Shown piece by piece: positions 59,141 through 64,000 of a stretch of DNA of 64,000 nt. Source of the DNA: Datnioides undecimradiatus (taxonomy: Eukaryota > Chordata > Actinopteri > Lobotiformes > Datnioididae); assembly GCA_008933995.1 (NCBI GenBank), contig WARS01000010.1:12360238-12424237 (forward strand), given 5' to 3'. The notes under the pieces are model-generated. The model ran no database searches. It was not told the DNA's origin and saw only the letters and a list, made by a program, of their open reading frames with translations. A program made the position numbers and the translations under genes. Position 1 is the stretch's first letter; every line of letters starts with the position of its first letter.

Positions 59141-60457
59141 ATCGGGCTGGCTGAAATGGGTTAATTGTGGAACGAGCGAGTTCTGAAATTTGCGTCAATT
59201 GAATAAAATCCTCTTCACAATTCATCTTTTTTTGTTCTTTATTACATCTTAAAACAAATTTATTTACTTTAAAAAATCTAAATTTAGTTTATTCCCAAAA
59301 TAAATCCCCATTTTGAACACAACAAATAAATAATGGAACATATTGTGTAATCTATAAGGCTACATATAATTTGCAGTGTTTTATAGCTAGGTTTCAGACT
59401 TTATGATATATAAATACTGAAACACAAGTTTCCTAAAACCAAATATTTCTGAATTCATGTCACCTGAGCACATTTTGTATGTATTCTATGTAATATATCA
59501 CTTAACTCTGAACTCATTGTCTAAAATGTACTTATTGTTACTTTATGTCTTTATGTCCCTTTATGTCTTTGACACTAACTAAGCAGCTATGCAGAATACC
59601 CCTTATGGTAGCGCGTGACAGTGACAGTGACAGTGCCCTGCTCTCACAATGGAGTACATGTACTGGCATGTCACAGTAAACTCATTACCAGCTTATTTAA
59701 TGTTCTCAAAATGACAAGGTAATTAACACTGACTCTGTACATCCTCCACTATCAATAGCCTGACACGGAAACTCAATAAATCATTCTAATTTAAAAATCG
59801 GAGATGGTTCAGTCATTTGCCGACACCTTGCAATAATAACTTTGGTATGTTACGGCTTAAAATAAATGGTTTGCCAGTACCCCATGATGGGATGACCAGG
59901 ATGTTTGATTCAGATAGTCCACAGTGACAACAGCAGCAAATGCCTTGCGTGTAAGCTTTTTCTTTCACCACAGTATCGACACTGAATCAAGTTTCTATCT
60001 CCATTGATTTGAGTCAAAACAGACGAGGCTGCAAGACCCACATCAAGATTACCATCTCGACTCTCGACTAATTGTTCCTTGGGCAAAGACCCATCTGTTC
60101 GCAAAATTCAGCGCGAATGCTTATATCCTTATATCCTGACTTATACGTCACTCTGTCAAATAAAGTCAGAGGGTTGAGGACATACCCTCTTCACAGAAAT
60201 TACATAAGCATCTGACTTGTTAAATAAACTGCTTGTTTGACAGATGAACTCTTGTTTAGTCTTGTTTCACAAGACTAAAGACCCTTTGTGGTGGTGCTTG
60301 TGATTCCTATAGCTATGAATTCATGGTGAATACAAATATGGTTTAGAATGAAGCCTGTTGGCCTCTTAGGATCACAGTTGTACTTCGGCTGGTCTACCTG
60401 ATACAGGTCCGGGGTATTTGAACTCAATAAACAAACCATATAGATGGTGACTAAAAA

Positions 60458-60712
60458 AAGAGACACAAAAGTGACACAAAATGACCTCAAACTGACACGA
60501 AGAGACATAAAATGATTCAGAGAGACACAAAATGACCATAAGGACCTACAAAATGACAACAAAGAGACACAAAATGACCATAAAGAGACGTAAAGTGATT
60601 TGGAGTGACACAGAATGACCACAGGGACAAACAGAATAACTACAAAGAGACACAAAATCATCATAACAAGACATAAAATGACCATAAAGAGGCACAAAAT
60701 GACTTCATGCAC
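60458..60712. repeat. Degenerate minisatellite, about 20-bp unit
   Basis: Roughly a dozen diverged copies of a unit close to AGAGACACAAAATGACCATA run head to tail. Copies differ by substitutions and small indels. The reverse strand reads as a repeated hydrophobic peptide (ILCL.MV type), which is an artefact of the repeat. Confidence 0.9.
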
Positions 60713-61319
60713 GCACGTCTATAAAACTAAAAGTTTTAGAGTTGTTTTACTTCCGTGTGTCCTCCCCCCATGGAGCCATTTACATGTCCAGGTTCATTAC
60801 TGTTTCATAGAACACGCATAACTGTAGAATATTTGTTTACAACATTTAAAGTTGACAAACCATCACAGTAACTGTTAATATTGTACATTCTTATTGGTAT
60901 CATCAAAGAGAAGCAGGTCTTCAACCCCAGCCTCTAGACCCACCCATGACTGTGGTGTATGTGCCCTGTGGACTTGGGCCCCGGTCGTTTCCTATTCAAG
61001 CATCTCGGCTTGCACTCAAACCATGTCAAATAGTCTGTCATTTACTTTTCAGCCATCCAAAACTCCAGCGGAGAGAATACTTTGGATGGACTCCAGGAGA
61101 CCACTCAGACAGCAATTGCTCGGGGGTGTTACGTAGACATCAAAAATAGACAGCTGGCAGGACAGTTGACAGATGACCAAAGGGTGGAGGGGTAAGTCGG
61201 GGGTGGCCGTGTTGAGCAGTTGAAGTGAGTTGACTTCAGCTCCTGATTAAAAAGACGGAAATGTCATGTGAAAGTTGTTTACAACACAAAGTTGTGTTTA
61301 GAAATGAAGGTCTGTGCAT

Positions 61320-61351
61320 TTTGTGTGTGTGTGTGTATGTGTGTGTGTGTG
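61320..61351. repeat. (GT)n microsatellite
   Basis: This is a GT run with one TATG interruption in the upstream flank. Confidence 0.93.
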
Positions 61352-64000
61352 ATGTATCTTTAAAGCTGGTGCTACCTCCTGTGTATTCTTGCCTCTCGCC
61401 GTCTGACTGACTGACAGTATGGAGGGTGGATGTAACATACTCTGGCTGTGAGACTGAGGCTGTATGCTGACAAAGTAACTTGTAATCCCCCATGCCCATG
61501 CTGTTTCACTCATCCGCAGCTAAACTCATCACCTCAGTTCAGAATGACTTGTGCAGATTACTTGTGTAAGCCGGGTGAGAACAGATGTGGCCACGGCCTC
61601 AAGTGTCGGTGTTTGTCTTCGTGCCGTCTTCATCTTTGTCTCCAGTCGGATTGATATTTAAGATCCTGCTCCGAGAAGGACATTGACAGATTTGTTCTGT
61701 TGTACTGGACGTGTTTGTGCTGTAATGCTCTTGAAAAGCATTGTGACATGTGAAAGGCTCGGCCCGATGTGATCATTCATTCATGATTCTCTTATATGGT
61801 ACGAATATGTCAAGGCCAACAGTAACATCATACAGCTGTAATACTGAAGCCCTGTTCTGCCAGGAAAAGGGAAAAATGAAAAGTTATGCATGATAAAAAA
61901 ATAAATATTCATTGGTATTTTGACATATTTGACTCAGTAATATATAATATTCACTGTCTACCTCATATATTTGACTTAGTAATTTATACTTTTAACTGTA
62001 ATCATCTCATATTTTGATCATCTTTAAACCTATGCCTATTTTTATTTAACACAATGCGTATAATCATATGTCTAAATGACAGATACAGCATCACAAAACA
62101 GCCGCTCTGTGCAGTCGATAGTAATACGCATGGTTAGCCTGGACTCATTTTGAAATCTGGATGAGCAGTCTACAAACAGTCTCATCCCGCTCTGTTGTCA
62201 CAGAGATTGTCCTCCCGGGAGCGAACTGAACAAACTGGCTGCCGAGGTGAAGCTGTTGTTGTCACGGGGCCTGACTGAGATACAGTGAACCCGCTCGTAA
62301 CCTGGCTTTTTGTCTTTAAATTACAAAAAGAGAGAAAACAAGATAGTGCCATGCTACATGTTTTAGTTTAACCCATAATCTTGAATCTAGCGTTATCTTT
62401 GGAGTAAAAACAAGTCCTTACGTCTGCATCCTTGTAGTTTCTTAGCAGTAAAAGCATTTTAAGATGAGTCTGCGCTCACTTTTAGTTGTTCTTTACCTTT
62501 TCAAGTAATCTAAACTGAGACTGTGTCATTGAGGCTGCCTGCATTCATGTCACTAACTGCTTTTCTCCAGTTTTCTAAAACCAAAGTGCGCAGGCAGTTA
62601 CACTCAGTGCATTCAAGTGCAGTCATTTACTGTAGGGCGGCCGCTCAGTGGCCCCCTAAAGACTGCTCCAGCTGTGTTGGTGAAATTACTGGAGCCAGCG
62701 ATGCGTGGCCTGGAGTGTATGTGGGTCAGCGCTATAGCATGAAAGGAAGCTTTTATTCTAAAATGGGTCCCCACTGCTGTATCATTGTGCTCCCACTCTC
62801 ACAACAGACAGCGGTGGGTCATCGGCGACACATCCTTGGCTCTGCAGTCTGAACGAGTCTCAGAGGGGAAGATGATGTAACAGCGCGTGGAGACGCTGTG
62901 GGGAGCGGAGGCCCAGCTGCCACACCTACACGCGTTCAGCTCAGCACCTCTGTAACCCCGACTCAAACGGCTTCATACAGTTTCATATTTAAGAGGTCTG
63001 TTGTTTTAAGTTTCAAAATGAAAATATCTGTTTTCACACAAGTCTGGTGTACAAATCCATACATGCTGCACAGCCCTGCACACACAGACTGCACCATCTT
63101 TGCATTTTAGTGCATCAGAAAAACAAGAATCACATTTTTTGGGCTGGTAAAAACTAATTTATTGATTTACATCTTTTAATTTAGAGTAGAGAATAACCTG
63201 CTCCTGTCTGCATTTTATTTTGTACTGATTATGTCTATTAAATTACTTATTGTCTTATCATCTTTTAATATATCATTGTAAGATGAATACTGTTGATTTT
63301 TGAACATTAACACAGCCTTACTTGGCATTTTCCACTTTCTTTAATTTTTCCTAAACTAAAAAAATCATTTATCATATAAAAAACGGGTATATTAATCAAT
63401 AAAGAATAGATGATTAGCTCCAGATCTAGACATTTAACATTTTTCTCTAACCTTTTATAGTTCTTTTTAAAATAATAACTGCCCTCAAGAGATGACAGGC
63501 TGAGAAGAAGTGATTATAGAGGAGGTCGGAGTCATAAGCAGGACTTGTTTTTGTTTGCCCGCAGATGGCACGCTGCTTGTAACAAGATCCCATGGGCTGC
63601 ACTGTTCATAAGAGACGGAATGTGTGTGTGTGCGTTTTGTGCAGAAATCACAGAACTTGAACTTTAGGTCCGGACTCAAAAAGTCACACAGGGTGTGACA
63701 GTAACTGTGTGCGCAGTGTGTGTCTGTGAATCACATTCAGGTGAGTCAGTGACGGCGAGGCAGCTAAAAGTACCAAAGATGACAGATCCACCATGACGCT
63801 GATGAAATAGCAAAATAGATGTCGATTCCATCTGCCCAGCATTCTGAACTAGCTCTTCTGCATTGACAACCAGTCTTCATGACATATTCTCACACGTTGG
63901 AACAGCTTCAGCTTTTTTTTTCTATTGCTAATAATTTATTTCTCTTTTTCTGACAGTAAAAGTTATAATGTGGCCCAAACGTCTAACACAGATCCTGTTT

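Larger units (their letters stand above)
59141..64000. other. Flank upstream of slc12a7
   Basis: This AT-rich sequence contains a degenerate minisatellite (60458-60712), a GT tract (61320-61351) and a small GTGACA triplication near 59615-59635. Short open frames here show no recognisable similarity, so no gene is called. Confidence 0.6.

Noticed and set aside
60275..60712. 145-codon minus-strand frame with repeated hydrophobic motifs
   Set aside because: It is the minisatellite read in reverse; there is no gene structure around it.

Overview
This 64 kb window looks like vertebrate nuclear DNA, most likely from a teleost fish (probably a percomorph). The genes are split by GT-AG introns, dinucleotide and tetranucleotide microsatellites are dense, and there are short degraded copies of repeats typical of fish genomes. 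The two recognisable genes match vertebrate families closely. There are no bacterial operons, CRISPR arrays, rRNA genes or convincing tRNA genes.

Layout, left to right. (1) Positions 1-4457 lie in the first intron of gfod1, a minus-strand gene of the Gfo/Idh/MocA-like oxidoreductase family. Only its first coding exon (4458-4710) is in the window; the rest lies beyond the left edge. (2) Positions 4711-9470 hold the CpG-rich gfod1 5' region with a (CAG)8 tract, a roughly 460 bp GAT/GATGAT array, and intergenic sequence. (3) Positions 12238-58913 hold a complete minus-strand slc12a7 gene encoding the K-Cl cotransporter KCC4. Its probable 3' UTR runs down towards about 9467. I resolved 25 coding exons by splice sites, reading phase and protein similarity. 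(4) Positions 58914-64000 are the upstream flank, with a CCAAT/GC-box promoter next to the first exon and a degenerate minisatellite near 60.5 kb.

Joined end to end, the slc12a7 exons keep frame throughout and give 1151 residues with the distal first exon. The protein has a short N-terminus, a 12-helix cation-chloride cotransporter core with the known K+/Cl- ligand residues, a glycosylated four-cysteine extracellular loop, and a long cytoplasmic C-terminus ending in the family-typical ITIYS. Using the proximal first exon and skipping one 39-codon exon gives 1083 residues, the length of human KCC4.

The most interesting part is how the transporter's regulatory ends are built from interchangeable exons. 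The first exon at 58.9 kb carries an RFVV motif of the SPAK/OSR1-docking type. The one at 46.7 kb encodes the canonical KCC4 start, which lacks the required Arg. A third phase-matched candidate lies at 37.2 kb. In the C-terminus, an in-frame 117-nt exon with weak splice sites encodes a segment like the one in neuronal KCC2 that holds the Ser940 PKC site. A CpG-dense patch near 27.7 kb may hold an internal start for an N-truncated form. Together these suggest that promoter choice and splicing add or remove kinase docking and phosphorylation sites on one transporter.
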